From Spodoptera frugiperda (taxonomy: Eukaryota; Arthropoda; Insecta; Lepidoptera; Noctuidae): a stretch of 64,000 bases of DNA. The position numbers and the translations under genes were made by a program. The notes under the pieces are model-generated. The model worked only from the letters and a program-made list of their open reading frames with translations, searched no databases and was not told the DNA's origin. Below, one piece after another: positions 36,025-45,388 of the stretch (positions are counted from its first letter, which is position 1; every line of letters begins with the position of its first letter). The stretch is taken from positions 1,550,001 through 1,614,000 of the forward strand of contig NC_064217.1 of assembly GCF_023101765.2 (NCBI RefSeq). Direction: 5' to 3'.

Positions 36025-36190
36025 CGTAGTAACGTATGTGCGACACAGGAGAAAATACTAGTGTGATACTTCACACTAGTATTTTCTCCTGTGTCGTGAG
36101 CACATAAAGTGTTGTTCCGTGCCGGAATCGAGCTAGCTACACGTAGTATGGCAGTCAGTTGCTCAACCATCCCGCCAGCTATGCAGTCAT
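36025..36190 (-). mobile_element. SINE family A, tail-to-tail fold-back
   Basis: A minus-strand copy (36071-36190) with B-box relic CCGGAATCGAGCTAGC meets a plus-strand tail fragment (36025-36066). The junction is a perfect inverted repeat: 26-base arms 36041-36066 and 36071-36096 around the spacer TACT. Confidence 0.8.
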
Positions 36191-36768
36191 AATTAGATTT
36201 ACTTGTATGACGGTACAGCAACTCTTTTACATAATGGACAATATGAAACTTGAAATTTCGACTGGGTTTGTGTTACTCGTACTATAGAAATTAGAGCTCA
36301 TTGCGTCCATAATAATCACTGGTTGCCAGATGGTTTATATCCATGACTAGCTCATCAGAAAGCTAAAAGAAAATAATACATAAGAAACAATAAAAAATGA
36401 ACCATAAAGTATAACAAGTTAGGCGTCAATTATAAAGTTACGATCGTATTGCAGTGTCTAACTTAGTTCTAGATACATGTGAAAGTTCTAGGGATATCTA
36501 GTTATGATTCGAGTTTCTTGTTCGTGTATTGTAGGAAACAAAATACTGAGCACAAATCGTGCTTATCGAATCGAGACGAGTTGTATTTGCAAATAAACTC
36601 TCTTTATCTATATCTTTACCAACTGTTGGATATTTTGGTAGTTTTGGATTTGTGCGTGATTGTGATTATTATACATATATATTATATTTTGTGGATACTT
36701 ATAGCTATGTAACCCAGTATCTTTTATCTGGAGTAATTTGCATTTTTTTGGTTCCGACTTCGTATCTT

Positions 36769-37220
36769 CGTCATGCCTTTATCCCCGAATGTGGGATGTC
36801 AGAGGTGCATATTATGGCACGTAATGCCACAGTCCAATGCACACTTTTCACCATCTGCGTTATAAGTTCCATGTAATAGGGTGTAAGCCTATTGCCATAT
36901 ACCGGACACAATCATCATCATCATCATCATCAGCCGAGAGACGTGCACTGCTGAACAAAGGCCTCCCCCTTAGTCCTCCACATAGAACGACAAGCCGCCA
37001 CCTGCATCCACTGGCTCCCCGCGACTCTGGCGATGTCGTCGGTCCACCTAGTGGGAGATCTGCCCACGCTTTGTCTTCCGGTCCGCGGTCGCCACTCAGT
37101 CACAATACTGCTGTGAAATTTTTGAAAATCCCAAAAACGCCCAGCTTTACTTTGCCCGACCCGGGAATCGAACCCGCGTCCTGCAGTCGTAATTACGACC
37201 ACTTGACCAACGAGGCAGTC
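36769..37220 (-). mobile_element. SINE family E interrupted by a LINE tail
   Basis: 3' side 36769-36912 (CGTCATGCCTTTATCCCCGA, GGCACGTAATGCCACAG, GTTATAAGTTCCATGTAATA) and head side 37101-37220 (TTGAAAATCCCAAAAACGCC, CCCGGGAATCGAACCCG, CTTGACCAACGAGGCAGTC). The 188 bases between are a LINE 3' end flanked by CACAAT on both sides. Confidence 0.8.
36913..37100 (-). mobile_element. LINE 3' end with (ATG)n-type tail
   Basis: On the minus strand this encodes the end of a reverse-transcriptase ORF (RWTDDIARVAGSQWMQVAAC, then GEAFVQQCTSLG before a stop), followed by a (TGATGA)n tail. C-termini like this, with a microsatellite tail, are seen in RTE-like endonuclease/RT LINEs; clade assignment is from memory. 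5'-truncated; target duplication CACAAT at 36907-36912 and 37101-37106. Confidence 0.75.
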
Positions 37221-37851
37221 AGTTTTGGTTCACATTTCTTTTGAGTAAGAGAAATAATCAAAAAACTCTATATACTAACCTTGACTTAAAAAGCAAGCAA
37301 CTCCATATGCCACTCTCACTACTAAACGCAACAACATTCTCATCACTAAAATGGTACACCGTACAATTACACCACCCAATGGATATAAAAACCAAAATAA
37401 TCAACCTAAAAATATGAACACAAAACCTCGCCTGGTACGTACCTCGCGATTAAACGTGAAATGTTACTGTTCTCCCAAAAAATACGGTAATTATGTGCAC
37501 TCGACTCAACGAGCGAATGCAACGTTTTTTTTTTTTTGCAACAAAAAGACGCATTTTTTTGTTACTCTCAGTGCCTGCAATGTGGGTTACGATCTGCATA
37601 CATTCAGGAAGATCGCACAGATACACATGCACGTTAGCCTTTCAAGATTTTCTTTAGAAAAGATAAGCTTTAGTTAACGCTCGCTGATGTGAAGTTAAGA
37701 AAATTGTTATCTTCATACTAGCTACAACAGAAATGTAAATTGTTTAGTTTTTGATTTCATTATTGTCAAACTCACTGTTTATTAATTTACTAATTTCAAA
37801 TGTCACTAAATGACTCAAACCAGATACCCATTTTTTCAAGGAAATTATTTT

Positions 37852-38025
37852 TGACTGCACAAACGTGTAGTGTTTCGATTCCCACACTGAGCAACTTTTT
37901 GCACACATCCACAAATTGATGTTGTGGGTCTGGATATGATGTGTATATATTATGAACTTGTACATTTGTAAAAGCACTCAATACACAGGAGAAAAATCCT
38001 AGTTTGGGACATATTTTAAAAAAAA
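37852..38025 (+). mobile_element. SINE family A, internally deleted copy
   Basis: TGACTGCACAAACGTGTAG, then TTTCGATTCCCACACTG (B-box relic), the family body, and an A-rich tail. It ends about 100 bases before the candidate splice acceptor at 38124. Confidence 0.75.
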
Positions 38026-38124
38026 GAAAATTATAGAATCATCATATCCTGTGTGTAATATAATCATTAATCTCTCCTTCACCTTCAAGATTTAGCAATC
38101 TAACTAACAATCATTATCTTCCAG

Positions 38125-38423
38125 GCTTAAAGATTATATACTCTGACGCTGCCAATAGCACTAACGAGACTCTATTTCTGTCTCAGCACACAAACGATGT
38201 CATTGCTCCCTGCAGATTACCCACAACAAACCTGTCAGTTTCTCAAATGATCTTGATACAAAGGCTTCCGAAGCTTAGCGATGTACTAACAAACTTGCTG
38301 TTGACATCGCCTGTAGTTCCACTAAGCCTACAAGCAACTCAAACTATAACTCTGCAATTAAAATGTTCTTATATATTTTATGCTGATGCTGCGAAACTGG
38401 CTAGATTTAATTACGGTGCTTAA
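38125..38423 (+). other. Candidate terminal exon, 99 codons, product unknown
   Basis: A good splice acceptor (CTAACTAACAATCATTATCTTCCAG, with a CTAAC branch-point-like motif about 20 bases upstream) precedes an open frame of 98 codons ending in TAA at 38421-38423. The frame would require an upstream exon contributing the first base of a split codon. It has no early ATG (first at 38247). Base composition is a little richer in G and C than the neighbourhood. The encoded segment (e.g. LFLSQHTNDVIAPCRLPTTN) resembles nothing I know. The frame is open 20 codons further into the presumed intron, so chance is a real alternative in this AT-rich sequence. An ATTAAA lies about 55 bases after the stop. 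Confidence 0.25.
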
Positions 38424-38675
38424 AACAAATGCCTGCGGTCGTGGCAGCAATTGAGATCGGCGTAAGAAATGTATTTAGGGATTAAAATTGGGTACGTAAA
38501 ATTTGTACCAAAACTAAGTATTGTATTTATTTTTAAGTAGGCTTATTTATAATACATGATCTTTTGTGTGAATCTAGGTCGCTGACTTTTTATTTAGGTT
38601 ATTACTTTTTATGTAGATATTTTCGTTAGTAACCATTAAATAATGTAGTAGTTATTGAATAGTATGTTTTTATAT

Positions 38676-39047
38676 TGCTGCCACCCATGGACACCCGAAA
38701 CACCGGTTGGATATCGGGTAATTGGGCCTCTGGAAACCTCACTCACATCTATACTAATATTATAAAGCGGAAATGTTTGTTTGATTGTTTGTTTGTTTGT
38801 TTGTTTGAACGCGCTAATCTCCAGAAGTACTGGTCCGATTTGAATAATTATTTTTGTGTTGAATAGTGCATTTATCGAGGAAGGCTATAGGCTATAAAAC
38901 ATCACGCTATGACCAATAGGACCCAAGCAGGGCGGGTGAAACCGCGCGGAAGCAGCTAGTAATGAAATACAATGCAAGCGTTGTTTCACGTCGGTTTTCT
39001 GTGAGGCCGTGGTATCACTCCGGTCGAAGCATGGCTCTCCCTCACTT
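38676..39047 (-). mobile_element. Family D retroposon split by a Helitron
   Basis: Left part 38676-38747 (CCACCCATGGACACCCGAAA to CTCACTCACA) and right part 38960-39047 (TAATGAAATACAATGCAAGC to CATGGCTCTCCCTCACT). The 212 bp between them is the Helitron at 38748. A further internal deletion follows the CACCGG at 38701. Confidence 0.8.
38748..38959 (+). mobile_element. Short non-autonomous Helitron (212 bp)
   Basis: Begins TCTATACTAATATTATAAAG and ends GCAGCTAG, preceded by A and followed by T. Helitrons start with TC, end with CTRR and insert between A and T, so the ends fit. Eleven bases before the CTAG is a small hairpin, GCGG-GTGAAA-CCGC. It contains a (GTTT)n run and no coding capacity. 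It interrupts a family D retroposon, and family D copies at 14799 and 27163 show the uninterrupted site. Confidence 0.85.
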
Positions 39048-40935
39048 GATTTTATGTCTGAAAAAACCAGACACCAAACGTATTTAAGAAAAACACATCC
39101 ATCCATACTCTATGGTGATCACAATGCAGGATATTCGTATATTTACTCTAGCTGCAAATCATACAATCATTGTTGACAGAGCACTGCAGACTAAGGAAAA
39201 ATCTGGACCAAAAGAGCTTTTCTCATAACATCATAAGCATAATATGTTAATAAAACGTAAGTGCTAATAAAATCTGTATAGGTATTAATAAATTCAAAAC
39301 TGGTCCACTTTTGCTTGAGTCAGATTGTTAGTCCATAGAATATTTTATGAATATGACGCTAATAAAATGAATTTCTCTTCTCCTGGTCTTTCTTTAAGTA
39401 GATGTTCTGGATTTTATATTAAAACTGTCCATATCTATTGCGAGCATTATTTTCAATAGCCAATACGTATAGAGGTTTGTATAAAAATTCGAGTTCAGGA
39501 TATTTTAGTGAAATATAGACAAACTGCTGACATTCATCAGTTATTGTTTATTACTTTGGTTTTTCCCAAATAGGTTGGTTTTTTGGCTCTCTTCGCCTTG
39601 AGCAAATGTGTTGCCGTATCATAATAGGCCTTTGCTCAGCGTGGACACTTATAGATTGTTGATGTATAATTCTCATTTGTTCTCTCGGTACCTGGCAACG
39701 TAGAAACCTACCTACCAATATTATCCTACCTATTTTCTTTTAGTAAAATATCAAAAACGTCTACCTATTTTAATGAAGAATTATTACCAAAATAATAATA
39801 TATTATTTTCATGAATTTTATAGTCATTATGAGATCCTGTTCCTGGAACGTAAGACGTAGTCACTTTGTTCATGTTTTTATCATTGTCTAAGAAATAATA
39901 TGGTGTTTTATTATTTACACGTTGGAAAGTGCTTATTTTATATAGATATTTTCTACAGATAGTCGAAGACTATCTATAGAAAATTTTAAAGGAGGATGCA
40001 AATTTTGGTCCCACCTTCCAAAAGCTATGTGTGTTACACTACTTTGTATGATAAAGAAAATATTTTTACGGAGATATTTTCATGCGTGCCTTTCATCTCA
40101 CCGTAGCGTTTACAAACAAGTACCTTACTGTTCTAGTCTATTTGTGTGATTCTTAAAAGACCGTACACCATATACACCAGAAAATACATTCCACACAACA
40201 GAAACCTGGTTATGAATACAAAGAAGACATTTCTTTAGAACAATCCAATTTGAATCGAGATCCCGATACAAGCATCTTGCTACCATTAGTTTTTACAGCA
40301 TAGACGCCCAAAGGTGTACTGTTCTTTACAATTCCATATTCAACTGATACTAGGACATTACCATACACCTATTGTCCTTGTTACCTAGTTATCTGCCGTC
40401 ACAGAATTTGCAATTCTATCTTCTAAATTTTAAAGTTGAAATTCGATCAGCACTAGAATTCTAAGGTGTTACTCGAGTCTAGAGTAAAGAACATGAAAAT
40501 GTTTAAAAAAAGAATCTTTGTTCGTCGTTGAATTTAGAAGCGATGTCGGGCTTTATTCTTAGTATTGCTTTTATTTTATTCGACACGAACAGTCAATTTT
40601 CCGTTCATAGTACATTATATTTCTTATTTTTGATCTACGATTGAATATTTGAATATTTAGATATTTCTTGTGAAAGAATAGAGATTGGTATTCGCTTCGC
40701 CGTCGCAAGCTTAAGTCTTTTTTGCCTATTGGTTGCGGATTGAAATGGGAACTATTATAGTATTTTTGTAATCCTTTTCTTACAAGAAATCTGTAATCCT
40801 TTAGTTGGAATTAAGTTTTACTTTACCAGAAATCTATTTCTGTAAAATTATTTTATTTATCTTTCTACATTTAAAAATAACTATAGTCATGAGCCGGAGA
40901 TTAGTAAACAAACAAACAAATTAAAGTAATGTAGA
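39048..40935. other. Mostly unique spacer before the LTR element
   Basis: A short LINE tail at 39600 and a small imperfect hairpin near 39945-39990 (GATAGTC-GAA-GACTATC). No coding frame. Confidence 0.4.
39600..39665 (+). mobile_element. LINE 3' end remnant, short
   Basis: AATAGGCCTTTGCTCAGCGT, then GGACACTTATAGATTGTTGA; it parallels the end of the element at 47160. Confidence 0.4.
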
Positions 40936-41150
40936 CTAGCGACTCCGGCACGGTTTCACCCACTCTGCCCAGGCCCTATACATCATAGCGTGATGTTTTA
41001 CAGCTTATCCAATAAATTATTTATCATGTATTCCCGATAAATTAATTATCCAACAAAAAAAAGAATCATTCAATTCGAACCAGTAGTTCCGCAGATTAGT
41101 GCGTTCAAATAATCAAACAACCAAAAAGAAACTGTTCCACTTTATATATA
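40936..41150 (-). mobile_element. Older Helitron-like element, host of the LTR insertion
   Basis: Minus-strand element with CTAG at 40936-40939 next to a GC-rich segment (CGGTTTCACCCACTCTG region) that matches the 3' part of the 212 bp Helitron at 38748-38959. It also shares the block around GTGATGTTTTA and the 5'-proximal motif of repeated CAAACAA. Its AT-rich 5' end is interrupted at 41151 by the LTR retrotransposon, and a few degenerate bases continue after 45921. Confidence 0.7.
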
Positions 41151-41406
41151 TATAAGGTATTTTCCCAGGTTTGCGACACAAAACACAATTGAGTTTCTTT
41201 GTTGTTAAGAAACAACATTTAATGTTTATTATTGTGTCGTTTTTATAATTAAATCGATATTCATTTTATACACAATGACAGTTACTTTTTTCATGACGTC
41301 CATAATAAACTTAAACTCCTCTCCACCAAAGAGTAAACTTAAACGTAGGTAATAACTAAAAACACTTAAAAACTCTAATTAATGAAAAATATAGTTTTCA
41401 TTACAT
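41151..41406 (-). repeat. 3' LTR of the Gypsy-type element
   Basis: Identical to the other LTR (offset 4515 bases). The TATAAAA box is at 41264-41270 and AATAAA at 41225-41230 on the minus strand. Its outer side touches a TA run belonging to a Helitron-like host repeat. Confidence 0.93.
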
Positions 41407-41420
41407 CTCCCCTCCAAAGA
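41406..41420 (-). promoter_or_regulatory. Polypurine tract of the LTR element
   Basis: On the minus strand the bases immediately before the TGTAATG of the 3' LTR read CTTTGGAGGGGAGA. A purine-rich run abutting the LTR is where plus-strand DNA synthesis starts in LTR retroelements. It also supports placing the LTR start at TG. Confidence 0.8.
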
Positions 41421-41455
41421 GAAAATAAAATAATGAGCGTCATTATAGATACTCT

Positions 41456-44400
41456 TCAGATGCAGTCGGGGGCTGGCGTTAGTTTTGAGATGTGGAAAAA
41501 ATTTGACTCTGACTTCCTATGATCAGTGTTTACCCTGTAAATAGACCTTGATATTTTTTCTATAATTTTGTAAGGTCCAAGTTTTAATTCTTCAAGCTTC
41601 TTCCTATTGAGTCTGTTTCCATTCTCCACAAAAACGGTATCACCAATTTTGAAGTCTATATCTCTGCGATTTTTATCATAAATTGTCTTATTGTAATCAT
41701 GTGATCTGATTGTATTTTCCAGAGCTTTTTTCCTAGCCTGGAGTAAATTATATTCTGTCTTCTTCTGCTTTAGCTCATTTGGTAAAATTGTTACATCTGT
41801 ACCATAGAGTAGGTATTTTGGAGCATACCCTGTAACAGTGTGCTCTGTTTCATTATAATTCTTTACACAGTTGTGTGCTATAGTTGACCAAGCTATTTTT
41901 GTGTCATATTCATTTATCCTGCACCTGATTCTATTGACTAGCGTTTGGTTTAGCCTTTCATTTATGCCATTTGAGAAAGGACAGTTCACTGCAGTAAAAA
42001 TTAATGAAATATTCTTTTCATCCAAAAAATTCTTGAATTCCTTTGAATTGATCCCTGGGTATTGGTCTGAGAGTATCAATTCAATCTCATCCTTTTCTGC
42101 ACAGTTTCTTATCAGTTTAATGAAATCATTTGCATTTTGAGTGCTTGATGTTAAAATATATGCATACCTAGTAAAGTGGTCTGATAGCAAGTGTAAGTAT
42201 CTCTTTGTTGATCTAGAACCGCCAAAACCTCCAATGGTATCAATAGAGCATATCTGAAAAGGTTTTGTCGCAGGACCCAAGTGGGACATCAATCCATATT
42301 TATTTTGCCCTCTTGATTTATTTTTTAAACATACTATACAATTTTCACAGATACTTTTTATGTTTTTTGACATGTTTTCTGCTGTATACACTGAGCTTAT
42401 CATTCTTTGCATCTGTTTAATTCCTATGTGACCAAGATCTGTATGGACATTTTTCATAAATTCTAAGCTGAATTTCTCAGATATAATTATTTTTTCTTTT
42501 TTGTTTACTTTCTTGTAATAAACATTGTTCCTTATTTGTAACCTATCTTTTCTGCACTGTATATATTCATTGTTCATTTGATCTTTAAGGATGTCTTCTA
42601 GTGTTATTGTGTTAACTACTTTTAGCTGTTCCTCTTGGTTTTCATGGGGTTCGAGGACTGGATTCCTACTCAGGCAATCAGCTTCAATGTTATATTTTCC
42701 GGGAGAATATTTAATTTGGAAATCATATTGTGATAAGTAGTATGACAGATCACCTAATTCTTCATCTGTTCTACACCTTATGTTCATATTCTCCAGTGGC
42801 TTGTGATCCGAAAAGACAGTAAATTTCCTACCTATCAATAGATGTTGCCAGTATTTTACACATTCTTTAATTGCCAGGCATTCTAGATAAACAGCTTTCT
42901 TTCTTTTTTGTACTTCATTTAATTTCTTTGAGAAGTATGCTACTGGTTTCTCTTCGCTGTTTTCTTGTGGTTGTTTTAGGACAGCTCCCACTCCTAGTAT
43001 ACTAGCATCTGTGTATATGTGAATAGGTAAGTTTGGATCAAAGATTGTTAATATTGGTTGAGAACACAATAATTGTTTCATTTCTTCAAATGATTTTTGG
43101 CATGACTTAGTCCAGTTAAAAGGTTGTCCTTTTCTCAAAAGGTTATGCAATGGTTCTAATTTTATTGCTATATTTGGCACATACTTATGGTAGAAATTTA
43201 TTTTTCCCAAAAATTGCCTCACATTTTTTTGAGTTTTTGGGGCTGGAAAATCTCTTATTGATATTAAGTTATCTTTTAGTGGCCTGACTGAGTTATTCTG
43301 TATTATATGACCCAAGTATTTAACTGAGTCTGCTGCAAATGTGCATTTAGAGAATTTTAGTTTTAAGCTTTCACTTTCAATTGCTTGAAATAGTTGTTTT
43401 AGGTGCCTGACATGATCCGAGAAAGATTTTGAGAATAGCAAAATATCATCGATGTAACAAACCGTGAACTCTGTTAGCTTATGCTTTCGTATAATATTAC
43501 ACATTATCCTCTGGAAAATGGCTGGAGAAGTTTTTAATCCGAATGGTAAGCAGGTCCATTGGTAGTGACCTTCTTGTGTCACAAATGCAGTTTTGTGTCT
43601 ATCTGAAACACGCAAAGGTATAGACCAAAATGCTGAATTTAAGTCAAGTGTTGAAAAATATTTGCAATCTCTTGTTTTTATTATGAGGTCCTCAATAAGT
43701 GGAAATGGCTGTGATTGAGGTACCACTATTTTATTTAAGTCTCGAAAATCTATGCACAATCTTGATCTTCTGTTTTCATCTCTTTTAAATGCTAACGTGA
43801 CTGGTGCTGCAAATGGGCTATACGATTCTTCTATTATATTTTTTTCTAATAATTTTGCTACTTGATTCTCAATTTCTTTCTTGTCTTCCATTGTGCAACG
43901 ATATGGCCTTTTACTGCAATATTTTTCTACTAGGAGATCAATGTGTGCTTCATAATCAGTTACCTTTCCTATGTCATATTTGTCCTTTGCGAACACTGTT
44001 TTATATTTGGATATTAATTCATCAATCAATGCTTTTTCCTGATAGTCCAGGTGGTTAATACAAATTTTGAAGTTTTCTTCATTGAGGTCTTCATTGAAGT
44101 TTACTAAATTTTCGGCTTTTATTTCCTTAAAATCCATACTTCTTTTATTGACTTCCTTAGAATCAATTTCACCTCTTTGTATTGGTATTTTCTGACTAAT
44201 TTCCAAGTTTTCATTTTGGACTAGATAAAATTCCTTTATGCAGTCTAGTCCCACCAAAAAATCATAATCAAAATTTTCTTTGTCTATTACAAAAATATTC
44301 ATTTTCTTTTTCAAATCAAATATGGCAACATCAAGAGTAATCATTCCATTTGCCTTTTTGACGCCATTAATCGTTTTTAAATTAGTTTTGTTGGAGAGAC

Positions 44401-44527
44401 CGGTTTCCTCATTTTTTATCTTTAATAATTTTGAGTTTATCAATGAGACGTTTGACCCCGAGTCATAGATTCCAAATACTTCAACATTTTCATTGAGTAC
44501 TAATTTTATTTTGATCAATGGCGGCAC
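41456..44527 (-). CDS. pol: Pol polyprotein (protease-RT-RNase H-integrase)
   Basis: About 1023 codons, open throughout. Counting from the GTG at 44527, the aspartic protease motif DSG is at residues 22-24. Reverse transcriptase spans about 200-395, with FSTLDLNSAFW, LPFGLKTSPAIFQR and the catalytic YIDD at 358-361. RNase H has D507 (in TDAS), E549, D574 (in SDHKPL) and D617. Integrase shows a zinc-binding H695-x4-H700 and C730-x2-C733, then D763, D821 and E857 with exactly 35 residues between the last two (DD35E), and a GPY motif at 984-986. All key catalytic residues I checked are present. The protein is expected to be made as a Gag-Pol fusion by -1 frameshifting, so the GTG is only where the ORF is conventionally drawn. 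It would copy the element's RNA and insert the DNA into the genome. I cannot place the lineage within Gypsy without a phylogeny. Confidence 0.97.
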   Translation of the reverse strand: MPPLIKIKLVLNENVEVFGIYDSGSNVSLINSKLLKIKNEETGLSNKTNLKTINGVKKANGMITLDVAIFDLKKKMNIFVIDKENFDYDFLVGLDCIKEFYLVQNENLEISQKIPIQRGEIDSKEVNKRSMDFKEIKAENLVNFNEDLNEENFKICINHLDYQEKALIDELISKYKTVFAKDKYDIGKVTDYEAHIDLLVEKYCSKRPYRCTMEDKKEIENQVAKLLEKNIIEESYSPFAAPVTLAFKRDENRRSRLCIDFRDLNKIVVPQSQPFPLIEDLIIKTRDCKYFSTLDLNSAFWSIPLRVSDRHKTAFVTQEGHYQWTCLPFGLKTSPAIFQRIMCNIIRKHKLTEFTVCYIDDILLFSKSFSDHVRHLKQLFQAIESESLKLKFSKCTFAADSVKYLGHIIQNNSVRPLKDNLISIRDFPAPKTQKNVRQFLGKINFYHKYVPNIAIKLEPLHNLLRKGQPFNWTKSCQKSFEEMKQLLCSQPILTIFDPNLPIHIYTDASILGVGAVLKQPQENSEEKPVAYFSKKLNEVQKRKKAVYLECLAIKECVKYWQHLLIGRKFTVFSDHKPLENMNIRCRTDEELGDLSYYLSQYDFQIKYSPGKYNIEADCLSRNPVLEPHENQEEQLKVVNTITLEDILKDQMNNEYIQCRKDRLQIRNNVYYKKVNKKEKIIISEKFSLEFMKNVHTDLGHIGIKQMQRMISSVYTAENMSKNIKSICENCIVCLKNKSRGQNKYGLMSHLGPATKPFQICSIDTIGGFGGSRSTKRYLHLLSDHFTRYAYILTSSTQNANDFIKLIRNCAEKDEIELILSDQYPGINSKEFKNFLDEKNISLIFTAVNCPFSNGINERLNQTLVNRIRCRINEYDTKIAWSTIAHNCVKNYNETEHTVTGYAPKYLLYGTDVTILPNELKQKKTEYNLLQARKKALENTIRSHDYNKTIYDKNRRDIDFKIGDTVFVENGNRLNRKKLEELKLGPYKIIEKISRSIYRVNTDHRKSESNFFHISKLTPAPDCI

Positions 44528-44529
44528 TA

Positions 44530-45378
44530 TTAGTTTTTTTGGTCTTCACATTGTAATTCACATTCTAATTCTGAATTGTTTATAAGTTTTATTTGCTTTT
44601 TATCCTTTTCAATATTTGTTTTTTGTTTAAACCAACAGGAATCTTCTGAATGATAGCGTATGCCTTTATTTAATTTTTCACATATGCTGCATTTTTCTTT
44701 AATTGGCTTTGTATCTTCTTTTTTCTTGAATATATATTTTTTTCTTGTGACCAGATGTTCTAATTTGCCGAGTTCGTTGAATAAATTGCTTGTATGTATA
44801 ATTTCTTCTTTGTTAAGTTTGTCTGTTATATAATCCGGTAAGCCTGCAGCAATTATGTCAATTATGGTTCCTTCATCTATTGTTTTCCTTATTTCGAGCA
44901 AAAGTTTTTCCTTTTTCACTGCATACTCTAGTAAAGATCCTGATTGATACTTGAATGATAAAGCATACTTGCTAGATGCCCAACCCTTGTTGGCATAGGT
45001 TTGCAAGAAACTTGATTTCCATTGTGACCATTCGGAGTGTAGACTAAGCTTTATCATCATGGAAGAATACCAGTCAGTGCATGATTTTTCTAGAAATAGT
45101 CGGAACGTTTCAATTTTTTCTTCATCTTTTAGTATGTCAAACCTTGCACATTCGTTTTCAAATACATTCATCCACTGATTTGCATTTGTGTTTTTTCCGT
45201 CAAACTTTTCAATTACAAATCTCTCCGCTAACTTTTTTACACTTTTCTTTTCCTTGCTTTGTTGACCTTCAACTAATTTTTCTAGAATTTTCACGACAGG
45301 ATCTTCGGAATACTTTTTACTCACACAAGATAGTTGTTCCTGGGTAGTTTCCTCTAGAAATTGGTCCTGGAAAATCAT
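44530..45378 (-). CDS. gag: Gag-like capsid/nucleocapsid protein of the LTR element
   Basis: This 282-codon ORF encodes the main part of the structural protein that packages the element's RNA. Residues about 53-140 (FVIEKFDGKN, then NQWMNVFENEC and CTDWYSSM) resemble the capsid region of Ty3/Gypsy Gag proteins. Near the C-terminus is an atypical zinc-knuckle-like pattern, C230-x2-C233-x9-H243-x4-C248, with a longer middle gap than the usual CX2CX4HX4C. The ORF ends with TAA directly after an A AAA AAC heptamer, so a -1 shift would extend it into pol. The first ATG here may not be the true start, because coding sequence seems to continue upstream in the same frame (see the segment at 45389-45643). 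Confidence 0.88.
   Translation of the reverse strand: MIFQDQFLEETTQEQLSCVSKKYSEDPVVKILEKLVEGQQSKEKKSVKKLAERFVIEKFDGKNTNANQWMNVFENECARFDILKDEEKIETFRLFLEKSCTDWYSSMMIKLSLHSEWSQWKSSFLQTYANKGWASSKYALSFKYQSGSLLEYAVKKEKLLLEIRKTIDEGTIIDIIAAGLPDYITDKLNKEEIIHTSNLFNELGKLEHLVTRKKYIFKKKEDTKPIKEKCSICEKLNKGIRYHSEDSCWFKQKTNIEKDKKQIKLINNSELECELQCEDQKN
44533..44539 (-). promoter_or_regulatory. -1 ribosomal frameshift slippery heptamer (A AAA AAC)
   Basis: On the minus strand gag ends CAA AAA AAC TAA. The last seven bases before the stop are A AAA AAC in the gag frame, a canonical X XXY YYZ slippery site. The pol ORF lies exactly in the -1 frame and is open across this point. Its first in-frame start-like codon is only a GTG (44527), so translation by frameshift rather than re-initiation is the natural reading. 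I did not identify a downstream pseudoknot. Confidence 0.85.
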
Positions 45379-45388
45379 GTTGCTGTCC

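Noticed and set aside
36837..37244. 135-codon plus-strand ORF
   Set aside because: Antisense to a LINE tail and a SINE E copy; only the minus-strand relic of the LINE makes protein sense.
38779..38812. (GTTT)n run as a stand-alone microsatellite or repeat array
   Set aside because: It is an internal part of the short Helitron and recurs as (CAAA)n in the reverse-oriented copies.
41406..41456. Possible env or extra ORF between pol and the 3' LTR
   Set aside because: Only about 50 bases are available, containing the polypurine tract.
44280..45347. Plus-strand ORFs of 62-88 codons opposite gag and pol
   Set aside because: Shadows of the minus-strand retrotransposon genes, as are those at 41871 and 43804.
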